From Candidatus Aenigmatarchaeota archaeon (GTDB lineage Archaea; Aenigmatarchaeota; Aenigmatarchaeia; QMZP01), in assembly GCA_017609225.1 (NCBI GenBank), contig JAFCEK010000005.1, forward strand, positions 1 through 26,742: DNA of 26,742 bases, in the 5' to 3' direction. The notes beneath the pieces were generated by a model. It saw only the letters and a list, made by a program, of their open reading frames with translations, had not been told where the DNA came from and searched no databases. The position numbers and the translations under genes are program-made. Every line of letters begins with the position of its first letter. The stretch's first letter is position 1. Shown one piece after another: positions 16,691 through 23,137 of the stretch.

Positions 16691-17514
16691 TGGACGAGAA
16701 GGGAACAATAGAGAAGCTTGAAGCTGAGAAAAGGGAGATGGAAAAGAGATGTGAGAACCTTGCGAAAATAATAGAGATAACTTCAAAGGCAGGAACTGCT
16801 CATAAACCAGACAGCGTAAATATTGGCAAAAATTCTGAGATGGTTGAAAAAGAACTTGAAGCCCTCAAAAGGGGAATAAAGTCAATAAAGAAGAACCTCA
16901 AAACAATATCAGCTCCTGCCAATACACAGAAATATGACGGGGTACTTGCATCAATTGAGGAAAAATTAAAGAAACTGGACAAAATATCAGAGCTGGAAGA
17001 GAGATTAAAAAAAATAGAAGAACCAGACAGCATGAAAAAAGAGCAGGAAGATAATATATTCGGCGGCTTTGGTATGAGAAAGACAAAAAAGCACCAAAAA
17101 AGCATTGAACAGACGCAGAAAGTGTTTGCTGAATTCAAGGATAGTGTAGAGGAGAGATTAACATCACTTGAAACAAGAATTGAAGAGTTAAACATGAAGC
17201 TTACACCAGGAACTATAAAGAACCTGAAGGAATTTGTTTCTGCAAGAGATAAAATACTTGATAATCTTATACCCCAGAAGGTTAAAGAGGAGGTTGAAAA
17301 CATACTGGCAGCGTTCTCTTTTGAAATGGAAAACCTGACCAAGACAATAAAATATCTAACAAAGGATATTGAGAAATCAAACTATGATATAAAGCATTTT
17401 CTGAGATGGAGCAAAAAGATAAATTCAAAAATAAAAAACATTGAGAATGTTCTGGAAGAACTGCAGAGGGGTGTTATATCCGAAAAGCATAATTCTATAA
17501 GTGCTGAACACTAA
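16690..17514 (+). CDS. Soluble coiled-coil protein
   Basis: A 274-residue protein, highly charged (Lys/Glu), without transmembrane segments or Cys pairs. Coiled-coil stretches are visible at about 1-30, 50-75, 85-115, 135-170 and 195-262. A break at 119-138 (DNIFGGFGMRKTKKHQKS) is Gly-rich then basic. Residues 171-205 (LTPGTIKNLKEFVSARDKIL) may fold as a small helical domain. Its ATG overlaps the TAA of the preceding bitopic protein, indicating translational coupling. It could be a MinE-like or scaffold partner of the adjacent ATPases, but it does not match MinE, MinC or ParB motifs that I know. No function is assigned. Confidence 0.83.
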   Translation: MDEKGTIEKLEAEKREMEKRCENLAKIIEITSKAGTAHKPDSVNIGKNSEMVEKELEALKRGIKSIKKNLKTISAPANTQKYDGVLASIEEKLKKLDKISELEERLKKIEEPDSMKKEQEDNIFGGFGMRKTKKHQKSIEQTQKVFAEFKDSVEERLTSLETRIEELNMKLTPGTIKNLKEFVSARDKILDNLIPQKVKEEVENILAAFSFEMENLTKTIKYLTKDIEKSNYDIKHFLRWSKKINSKIKNIENVLEELQRGVISEKHNSISAEH

Positions 17515-17522
17515 TATTATGT

Positions 17523-18674
17523 ATGATAGCATATGAATTGCTTGGCTCATCGTTTCTGAGCATAATAACATATCTTGGCATATTTGTAATAACCTTTATT
17601 GTGTTTCTCCGAAGAAGGAGTTATGATTTCAGAGCCAGCATGTATCTGCTTCTTATTGGAATTTCCTTCTTTTTACTTGGCATAATAACATTAATGTATG
17701 TTCTGGGTAATGTTTTTGACAGCATGATTATTTCAGCGGTGCATACCCTTGCATGGTCTGTACTCTTCACCCTGCTGATAGGAAGAATCTCTGGTATGAA
17801 AAAGCTGAAATACATAATCTTCCTGGCACTTATATCAGTAATTATTATTTTTTCTCTTTCCTCGGAGGAATGGATTTTTCTTGTGAATTTCCTCTCATAC
17901 TACATTGCAATGATTTCATTTTTTGTTTTGTTTATGTTTTCCACGCAGCCTATCAAGAATGCCGGCTTTTACGGAGAGATTTCCATTATAACATCAATGC
18001 TGCTTACTGTGATAAAGATTCCTTTTTATAACAATCTCTGGGCTGTTCCATCTGCCTTGCTGATAATAAGCTTTATGCATTTCTCCAGGTTTGGCCTTGT
18101 TTTTGACCATTTTGCCAGGCCGCGCAAACTTGAGATGATAGAAAGGGACGGCGAAGGTAAGGTGAAGGATGTATGGAAAAGCTTGAGTTGTCTTTTCACT
18201 TATATTCTGCTTTTGAATATAGCTATTTTCCTTACAACCATAGCATTGCATGAGATGGGGCATCTTGTTTCCGGAAACCTTCTGGGATGTTATGGGGGAG
18301 AAATCGTGCTGATGAATCTTTTTCAGCCTGAAAACCCAGGCCCTTATACGCTGCTTAGCTGTCCGGCGCATATACAGGAGAACATGTCTTTTTTTCTGGG
18401 TTTGAGCGGTTTTTTGTTTGTGATACCATTCGGTCTTGTTTTTCTGTTATTGAGAAGGTTCCCTGAAAAAAACATGGGACTCGTTGTTTTCGGCATTGGA
18501 ATGATGCTTGCAGGTCTGGATCTCATTCTTGTGGCTGCAAATTATATCATAACATATGTTTCACTTATTGTTGGTATAATTCTTATATGCATAGGGGAAA
18601 TCTTCCTTATTAATGACTATGTTTCATACAAAAGGCAGAAAGAAAGAGTTGAATCTGTTGCCAACACTATATAA
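17523..18674 (+). CDS. Polytopic membrane protein with HEMGH motif (putative M50-like metalloprotease)
   Basis: A 383-residue protein with about ten hydrophobic helices (roughly 11-29, 40-60, 66-86, 97-113, 117-139, 150-190, 222-250, 285-309, 317-340, 343-365). The helix at 222-250 contains ALHEMGHLVSGNLLG: the HExxH at 243-247 matches the zinc site of site-2-protease (M50) enzymes, which cut transmembrane helices. The second M50 ligand is normally an Asp in an LDG motif; the nearest candidate here is D333 in LAGLDLILVAAN, so catalysis is likely but not proven. The N-terminal helices (1-200) resemble no domain I recognise. The start is ATG 17523, 8 nt after the coiled-coil gene; an overlapping ATG at 17519 stops after five codons. 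Membership of the MinD/coiled-coil operon suggests processing of a membrane-anchored partner, perhaps the bitopic protein. Confidence 0.82.
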   Translation: MIAYELLGSSFLSIITYLGIFVITFIVFLRRRSYDFRASMYLLLIGISFFLLGIITLMYVLGNVFDSMIISAVHTLAWSVLFTLLIGRISGMKKLKYIIFLALISVIIIFSLSSEEWIFLVNFLSYYIAMISFFVLFMFSTQPIKNAGFYGEISIITSMLLTVIKIPFYNNLWAVPSALLIISFMHFSRFGLVFDHFARPRKLEMIERDGEGKVKDVWKSLSCLFTYILLLNIAIFLTTIALHEMGHLVSGNLLGCYGGEIVLMNLFQPENPGPYTLLSCPAHIQENMSFFLGLSGFLFVIPFGLVFLLLRRFPEKNMGLVVFGIGMMLAGLDLILVAANYIITYVSLIVGIILICIGEIFLINDYVSYKRQKERVESVANTI

Positions 18675-18704
18675 CTGTCGAAATTTTTGTGATTGTTGTG
18701 TTAT

Positions 18705-18715
18705 CTATTTAAATC
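18705..18715 (+). promoter_or_regulatory. TATA box for the second MinD-like gene
   Basis: CTATTTAAATC is centred at about 18710, 25-26 nt before ATG 18735, giving a leaderless start. A TGTCGAA motif sits just upstream at 18676-18682. Confidence 0.6.
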
Positions 18716-18734
18716 ACTTATTCAATTAATTAGC

Positions 18735-19472
18735 ATGAAAAATATACTGGGAATTTTTTCTTCAAAGGGTGGGGTTGGAAAAACAACAATTGCGCTAAAC
18801 ACTGCTCTGGCTATGCATCAGTTTGGAGAGGATGTTATTTTGCTGGACTGTGACTTTAAGAACAGCAACCTGGCGCTTCATATAGGGGTTTATGATTTTC
18901 CCCTGACGATTCAGGATGTTATAGAAACCAACACAAATCTGTTGGAAGCAGTTCATGTTCATTCATCAGGTCTCAGAATAGTTCCTGCCTCTATATCCAT
19001 AAGGGAGTTCAAAACAGATTTCGACAGATTAAAGGAGATATTCAAGGGAATGAAGCATCATGTGATAATTGATACTCCCCCGGGCATAGGAGAGGATGTA
19101 ACCGCACTTACAAAGCTTTGCGATGAGGTTGTGGTTGTAACAAACCCCAGCATACCTGCATTTACAGACAGCCTGAAAAGCATACAGCTTGCAAAGGATT
19201 TCGGGAAAAAAATAAGGGGAATGATAATCAACAGGGTTGAAAAAAGGCATGCCATCAGAATGGAGGATATTGAAAAAATCTCGGGAATACCTGTTCTTGG
19301 CAGGGTTCCAGAGGATAAGTATGTAAGGGAGAGCTTATACTACCAGATGCCTGTTCTTATACATAAGCCGCATTCCAAATCCTCTGTTGAGATAAAAAGG
19401 ATAGCAGCAAACATGCTTGGAAGGGAATATTCACCGCCCAAATTCCTTTTTTTGAGAAGATTGTTTTCATAG
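18735..19472 (+). CDS. MinD/ParA-family ATPase, copy 2
   Basis: A 245-residue deviant-Walker ATPase. It has SSKGGVGKTT at residues 9-18, LLDCDFKNSNLALHIG at 36-51 (A' Asp at 38) and VIIDTPPGIGEDV as switch II. It is a paralogue of the copy at 15745, sharing order, spacing and an IHKP[R/H]SK motif near the C-terminus. It ends in PPKFLFLRRLFS, an amphipathic, hydrophobic tail like MinD membrane-targeting sequences, so membrane cycling is likely. The start is ATG 18735, chosen from the TATA box 26 nt upstream; a TTG at 18693 would run through the promoter. It has its own promoter but lies 60 bp after the HEMGH gene and 8 nt before the pyrophosphatase gene. Two MinD copies flanking membrane partners suggest divided roles or a heterodimer (inference). 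Confidence 0.9.
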   Translation: MKNILGIFSSKGGVGKTTIALNTALAMHQFGEDVILLDCDFKNSNLALHIGVYDFPLTIQDVIETNTNLLEAVHVHSSGLRIVPASISIREFKTDFDRLKEIFKGMKHHVIIDTPPGIGEDVTALTKLCDEVVVVTNPSIPAFTDSLKSIQLAKDFGKKIRGMIINRVEKRHAIRMEDIEKISGIPVLGRVPEDKYVRESLYYQMPVLIHKPHSKSSVEIKRIAANMLGREYSPPKFLFLRRLFS

Positions 19473-19480
19473 GTGCGAAA

Positions 19481-20041
19481 ATGGTTGTCTGCATAGCAAC
19501 GGGGAACAGGGGAAAGTTTCTGGAAATAGCAGATATTCTGAAATCTTATGGAATGGATGCTGTGCAAAAGCCCATGAAACTGGATGAAGAGGGGGAAACC
19601 CTTGAGGAAAGGGCTGAAAGCAAGGCAAGAAAGGCATGGAATGCCCTGAAGAAACCTGTTGCTGCAGAGGATACAGGCATTTTCTTTAAGGCATTCGGAA
19701 ATTTTCCGGGTGTTGATACAAAAAAATGCTTTCTGGAGCATGGACTTGAAGGCATAACCAGAATGCTGGATGGAAAGAGCAGGGATGCATATTTCAAAAC
19801 TGTTATATGTTATTATGATTCTGAAGGCCCCAGGTTTTTTTCAGGTATAATGAAGGGGAAGATAGCAAAAGAGATAAGAATGTCCAGGGTAAAGAGCCTG
19901 CCGTATGAGAGGATTTTTATTCCTGAAGGATACAGCAAAACCATTTCCGAGCTTGGGCAGAAGAAAAAGAACAGGATATCGCACAGGGCAGAGGCAGCAG
20001 AAAAACTGGCTGTGTTTCTGAAAGGGAAAATATTAAAATAA
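19481..20041 (+). CDS. XTP/dITP diphosphatase (Ham1/RdgB family)
   Basis: A 186-residue enzyme that hydrolyses non-canonical purine triphosphates (ITP, dITP, XTP) to monophosphates plus pyrophosphate, keeping them out of nucleic acids. Family motifs are in order: ATGNRGKFLE (6-15), the phosphate-binding strand-loop; AAEDTGIFFKAFGNFPG (61-77), metal and base site; LPYERIFIPEG (140-150); TISEL; and KNRISHRAEA (163-172), the conserved SHR substrate site. Its length is normal for archaea. GGTG, 6 nt before ATG 19481, is a plausible ribosome-binding site. It is only 8 nt downstream of the second MinD-like gene and probably shares its transcript, but a functional tie is unlikely. Its TAA (20039-20041) abuts the 3' end of the convergent SRP RNA. 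Confidence 0.93.
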   Translation: MVVCIATGNRGKFLEIADILKSYGMDAVQKPMKLDEEGETLEERAESKARKAWNALKKPVAAEDTGIFFKAFGNFPGVDTKKCFLEHGLEGITRMLDGKSRDAYFKTVICYYDSEGPRFFSGIMKGKIAKEIRMSRVKSLPYERIFIPEGYSKTISELGQKKKNRISHRAEAAEKLAVFLKGKILK

Positions 20042-20388
20042 GGTAGGACATGCCTCTGGTGGAGACATGCTGAATGAACTGGTTGCCCATCATGCCTTCG
20101 AGACCGCCTGCTGCTGGCAGTAGGTTTTCTCCACCCTGTGAACCCTGCAAGCAAAACCATTACAACTTAAGGCTGCTTCATTCAGGCTCTGGCTGCCTGG
20201 TTTATTCTGCCTGAGCAGCCGGATTTTCCTGACCTGACCTGGTTCATCATAATGAGTTTCCTGCAGGACAGGGCTTCTCAGTTGACAGGATGGACCAGAA
20301 CATCCTGCATGAATCGCCCAGTGGCTTCGGCCCGCCATAAAGACGGTTTGCGGTATAGGGCACGCCTAGCACCCCGCCTAGTCCTACC
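20042..20388 (-). ncRNA. Archaeal signal recognition particle (7S/SRP) RNA
   Basis: About 347 nt on the minus strand. The 5' portion reads CUAGGCGGGGUGCUAGGCGU, then CCGCAAACCGUC, then GGCGGGCCGAAGCC, the conserved Alu-type domain (helices 2-4) of archaeal SRP RNAs. The ends pair as helix 1: GGUAGGAC (20388-20381) with GUCCUACC (20049-20042). The S domain holds a GGCUGC...GCAGCC hairpin (20220-20191, helix 6-like). It is followed by UGAAUGAAGCAGCC (20184-20171), close to the helix 8 signature GGAAGGAAGCAGCC that binds SRP54; the sequence AACCAGGUCAGGUC also echoes bacterial 4.5S RNA. A TATA box lies about 26 nt upstream. The RNA scaffolds SRP19 and SRP54 to deliver nascent membrane and secreted proteins to the translocon. 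T-rich sequence just past the 3' end (20041-20022) could terminate it. Ends are set from helix 1 and may shift by a few nt. Confidence 0.86.
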
Positions 20389-20408
20389 AGTTTAAATTAT
20401 ATAAAATG

Positions 20409-20418
20409 TATTTAAATG
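20409..20418 (-). promoter_or_regulatory. TATA box for SRP RNA
   Basis: Minus-strand ACATTTAAATAC is centred at about 20413, 25-26 nt from the inferred 5' end at 20388. The adjacent TTATATAAAAT at 20397-20407 could serve the divergent radical SAM gene, giving a start near 20428. Confidence 0.6.
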
Positions 20419-20434
20419 TTATCTGGTGTTTAAC

Positions 20435-21235
20435 ATGCAAAATGTTGCTGAGGTGAAATGCGGTTCTATCCTAAACCCCTCAAAAATCCCTGGCATGGAT
20501 TACTGCATAAACCCGTATACAGGATGCAGCCATGGCTGCAGGTATTGCTATGCGGATTTCATGGCAAAATATGCATACAGGCAGCCAGAGGACTGGGGAA
20601 AATTCCTGCATGTGAAGATAAACGCTGCTGAAGTATTGCTCAGGCAGATAACAAAAATGAAAAGGGGGACTGTGTATATGAGCAGCGTAACAGATCCTTA
20701 TCTGCCGGAGGAGAGGGAGTACAAACTTACAAGAGATATTTTGAGGATTCTGCTGAGATATAATTTTCCTGTTGTAATACAGACCAAATCCTCCATGGTA
20801 TTGAGGGATTTGGATTTGCTGAAAAAATTCAGCTCAGCTGAAGTGGGATTCACTATCACCCTGGATGATGAACTGGCAAAAAAATTTGAGCCAGGAGCCA
20901 GTCCAAGCACAGAAAGGATAAATGCACTGAAAAAAATCAGGGAAACCGGCATAAAAACATATGTATTTATCGGGCCTGTTCTCCCGTATCTGTCAGAGCC
21001 CCTGGATATAATAAGGCAAACCCAGAGGTTTGCTGATTATTACCTGATTGACAGGCTCAACCTGAAGGGAAATACCTGGAGCAAGATTCGGAAATTTCTG
21101 GCTGGTTTTGACAGGAACCTGATTCCGAAATACAGGGAAATTTTATATAGAAAAAGCAGTTACTACAGGGACTTAAAGCAGGAGATTTTAACATACTGCA
21201 AAAAACAGAAAATAGAATGCAGGTTTTGTTACTGA
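20435..21235 (+). CDS. SPL-like radical SAM protein (COG1533 type)
   Basis: A 266-residue protein. INPYTGCSHGCRYCYA (residues 25-40) gives the CxxxCxxC triad at C31, C35 and C38 that holds the [4Fe-4S] cluster for reductive SAM cleavage. The tail ends in CRFCY, as is usual in this group. MSSVTDPYLPEE and the FTITLDDELAKKFEPGASP region match the spore-photoproduct-lyase-like family COG1533. The substrate is unknown: true SPL lesion repair should not be assumed, since most archaeal members are uncharacterised. I prefer ATG 20435; GTG 20426 would add three residues and lies at the predicted transcription start. It is divergent from SRP RNA across a shared ~46-bp promoter region and convergent with the geranylgeranyl reductase (stop codons adjacent). 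Confidence 0.88.
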   Translation: MQNVAEVKCGSILNPSKIPGMDYCINPYTGCSHGCRYCYADFMAKYAYRQPEDWGKFLHVKINAAEVLLRQITKMKRGTVYMSSVTDPYLPEEREYKLTRDILRILLRYNFPVVIQTKSSMVLRDLDLLKKFSSAEVGFTITLDDELAKKFEPGASPSTERINALKKIRETGIKTYVFIGPVLPYLSEPLDIIRQTQRFADYYLIDRLNLKGNTWSKIRKFLAGFDRNLIPKYREILYRKSSYYRDLKQEILTYCKKQKIECRFCY

Positions 21236-22432
21236 TCAAATCAGCTTCCTTGCAAGTTTTATCAGCTTTGGCCTTTTCATAAGGATTTTTGCAAACCTTG
21301 TGAATCCAGAGCTTCTTGATATATCAACCAGGTCCTGGCCCTGGAGATAATTAATAAGCCAGTTCAGGTCATCATCGCTCATGCTTTCCATCACTTCCCT
21401 GAGCTTCAGAATTTTTTTCAGACGGTTGCCTCTTTGCTTCATCCATATTTCATCATATCTTTTCAGGAACTTCTTTGAAAAGTCATTGGCCTTTACAGCC
21501 TCAGCAGCAACCTCTGCTGCTATCCTTCCTGCCATATATGCCTCTGGTATGCCACCCCCATGTATTGGATTTACCTGGTGTGCAGCATCACCAACAATCA
21601 TTAAATTGTCATCAACATTGTCCTTGAGAAAGCCCCCTACCGGAACACCTCCTGAATTGACTTCAAGTATTGAGCCATCCCTGAGTTCCGGCCTTGATCT
21701 GACAAACTCTTTAAGGTATTCTATTGCTGGTTTTTTTGCCCATGGCCTTCTCACACCAATCCCAACATTTACCATCCCTTCCCCCTTTGGAAATATCCAG
21801 CAGTATCCTCCGGGTGCAATCCCATTGCCGAAAAAGAACTCTATCATATTCTCGTTTGGTTTTACATTTGCCATCTCAAACTGCGCTCCCGCACAGATAT
21901 CAATAAGCCTGGCTGTTGTATTTACTCCAAGCTCTCTGGCAACCTTTGATTCAACCCCGTCAGCAGCAATAACTATCCTGGCCTTTACATCATGTGTTAT
22001 TCCTTCGGATTCCAGTGTTGCCTTTATTCCCCCTTCCACGCGCCTGAAGTTTTTTGCCTCTGTTTTTGCCATAATCCTTGCGCCTGTCCTTGCTGCAAGC
22101 GCTGCAAGATGCTTGTCAAAAAGTTTTCTCTCCACAATCCAGCCTTCAGGTCCATCATAATCAATCCTCACATGCCTGCCGTCTGGGGAATACACAACTG
22201 CTCCATGAACTTCCTGTATCAGCCATGGACCCTTTGGCTCTATTCCGATTCTCTCAATCATACCATGCCTTGAAACTGCCTCCCCGCATCTTTTTGGTGC
22301 TCCAATTTCTGCTCTTTTTTCAACGCCAAGCACACTGAGTCCAAGCTCTGCTGCTTTCTTGGCTGCACCAGAGCCGCCCGGCCCCATCCCAACAACCAGA
22401 ACATCAACCTCTTTTGGAATATCCATAATCAT
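21236..22432 (-). CDS. Digeranylgeranylglycerophospholipid reductase (geranylgeranyl reductase family)
   Basis: A 398-residue flavoprotein that saturates the isoprenoid double bonds of archaeal ether lipids at the membrane. The N-terminal FAD-binding motif is VDVLVVGMGPGGSGAAKKAAE (GxGxxG at 15-20), followed by an acidic strand end (VEKR 37-40) and KRCGEAV (47-53), the family's conserved Cys motif. IVIAADGVESKVAREL (153-168) and GDAAHQVNPIHGGGI (281-295) are the second and third FAD/substrate signatures. The start is ATG 22432, overlapping the ferredoxin stop as ATGA. ATG 22426 is also possible and better spaced from AAGGAG (22440-22435); it would remove two residues. The co-translated ferredoxin upstream is a natural electron donor, since such reductases need low-potential electrons. 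The gene ends next to the convergent radical SAM gene. Confidence 0.92.
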   Translation of the reverse strand: MIMDIPKEVDVLVVGMGPGGSGAAKKAAELGLSVLGVEKRAEIGAPKRCGEAVSRHGMIERIGIEPKGPWLIQEVHGAVVYSPDGRHVRIDYDGPEGWIVERKLFDKHLAALAARTGARIMAKTEAKNFRRVEGGIKATLESEGITHDVKARIVIAADGVESKVARELGVNTTARLIDICAGAQFEMANVKPNENMIEFFFGNGIAPGGYCWIFPKGEGMVNVGIGVRRPWAKKPAIEYLKEFVRSRPELRDGSILEVNSGGVPVGGFLKDNVDDNLMIVGDAAHQVNPIHGGGIPEAYMAGRIAAEVAAEAVKANDFSKKFLKRYDEIWMKQRGNRLKKILKLREVMESMSDDDLNWLINYLQGQDLVDISRSSGFTRFAKILMKRPKLIKLARKLI

Positions 22433-22602
22433 CTCTCCTTTGGCTTTATTGCCCCAACAGGGCAGAAGTTAATACATATGCCGCAGTCATTGCAGTTTTC
22501 ATTGCATACAATACCATGCTCTGTTAGTGTCAGGGCTGATTTGGGGCATACGCCCACGCAGCCTGCACATCTCAGGCATTTGCTTTTGTCTGTCCTGATC
22601 AT
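22429..22602 (-). CDS. Small 2[4Fe-4S] ferredoxin
   Basis: A 57-residue protein. Residues 9-19 give C-x2-C-x2-C-x3-C (CLRCAGCVGVC followed by Pro), and a second set CNDCGICINFCP lies near the C-terminus: two complete [4Fe-4S] sites in a bacterial-type dicluster fold. The reading frame is clear even though the gene is short. Its TGA (22431-22429) overlaps the ATG of the geranylgeranyl reductase, so the pair is translationally coupled, and it very probably delivers low-potential electrons to that reductase. The start is ATG 22602, with a TATA box about 36 nt upstream, giving a leader near 11 nt. Confidence 0.92.
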   Translation of the reverse strand: MIRTDKSKCLRCAGCVGVCPKSALTLTEHGIVCNENCNDCGICINFCPVGAIKPKER

Positions 22603-22632
22603 ATAACCACAGTATATCAGTATTTTGCAAGG

Positions 22633-22644
22633 TTATTTAAATAA
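22633..22644 (-). promoter_or_regulatory. TATA box for ferredoxin-reductase operon
   Basis: The near-palindromic TTATTTAAATAA is centred at about 22638. It predicts transcription starting near 22613, 11 nt before ATG 22602. Confidence 0.55.
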
Positions 22645-22665
22645 ACTTTGAATATAGACTGCTCT

Positions 22666-22683
22666 GAAAAATAAAAAAATCAA
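22666..22683 (-). terminator. Oligo-T terminator-like tract
   Basis: The minus strand reads TTGATTTTTTTATTTTTC, about 33 nt after the stop of the four-helix membrane protein. Archaeal termination commonly uses such U-rich tracts; no stem is visible. Confidence 0.4.
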
Positions 22684-22715
22684 GAAATAGATTGAAATGA
22701 ATATTTAATCCTCTA

Positions 22716-23063
22716 TTATGGGCTCCTGGCCAGATTGTAAACTTCCTTAAGGGCAACCACTAAAGCTGCTGGCGCAACAAAAGCCGCAATATTCATGACC
22801 ATGGCTGAGAGAAAAACCCCTATGTATGGTATTGCACTAAGGTTTGCTGTTCCCACTGCCATAAGTGCTATTGCTGCTATAAGGAATCCTGTAACATCCT
22901 TGTCTCCAATGTTAAGGAATCCCACTATAAGTCCCAGTATCACCAGAACCAATGTTACATATCCTGCTGTTACCACATCCAGCGCGCCTGCTGCAAGTCC
23001 TGCTATTATTGCTATTACTACGCCCAGGATGAAAGCCCATCCTCCAATTCTTTGACTTACCAT
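22716..23063 (-). CDS. Four-helix membrane protein, function unknown
   Basis: A 115-residue, almost wholly hydrophobic protein with four predicted membrane helices (about 7-25, 32-51, 59-77, 82-107). Small residues are frequent (GG, AG, AA pairs) and charges sit only in the loops (NIGDKD; KEVYNLARSP at the end). I recognise a type of small 'IGGWAFILGVVIAIIAGL' protein that recurs in uncultivated archaea but know no function for it. The start is ATG 23063, preceded at 6 nt by AAGGTGAT, a strong Shine-Dalgarno, unlike the leaderless genes nearby. A TATA box at 23102-23111 predicts a short 5' leader. It stands alone between the ferredoxin operon and the SpoIIM-family gene. Confidence 0.85.
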   Translation of the reverse strand: MVSQRIGGWAFILGVVIAIIAGLAAGALDVVTAGYVTLVLVILGLIVGFLNIGDKDVTGFLIAAIALMAVGTANLSAIPYIGVFLSAMVMNIAAFVAPAALVVALKEVYNLARSP

Positions 23064-23069
23064 TGGGAT

Positions 23070-23077
23070 ATCACCTT
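23070..23077 (-). promoter_or_regulatory. Shine-Dalgarno AAGGTGAT fixing start at 23063
   Basis: Minus-strand AAGGTGAT is complementary to the usual archaeal 16S rRNA tail (known consensus GGTGAT) and is 6 nt from ATG 23063. It is the clearest ribosome-binding site in the window. Confidence 0.6.
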
Positions 23078-23101
23078 GCTTTTATATATGTCCCTAGCTT
23101 G

Positions 23102-23111
23102 CATATAAATA
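23102..23111 (-). promoter_or_regulatory. TATA box for the four-helix membrane protein
   Basis: Minus-strand TATTTATATG is centred at about 23106 and predicts a start near 23080, leaving a 17-nt leader that holds the Shine-Dalgarno. TGTCGAA lies directly upstream (23122-23116 on the minus strand). Confidence 0.45.
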
Positions 23112-23137
23112 GATATTCGACAATCAACGGGTTTGGT

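Noticed and set aside
18693..18734. TTG start for the second MinD-like gene
   Set aside because: Family homology begins at MKNILGIFSSKGG (ATG 18735), and the TATA box sits inside the longer form.
20090..20338. Minus-strand open frame of 82 codons
   Set aside because: It lies inside the SRP RNA; the sequence is explained by RNA structure and conserved RNA motifs.
20042..20388. RNase P RNA as an alternative identity
   Set aside because: The 5' domain motifs (CUAGGCGGGG, CCGCAAACCG, GGGCCGAAGCC) fit SRP RNA. I could not find a convincing set of RNase P core motifs, although AGGGUGGA superficially resembles one.
21381..22160. Plus-strand open frame of 259 codons
   Set aside because: Antisense to the geranylgeranyl reductase, which has all family motifs.
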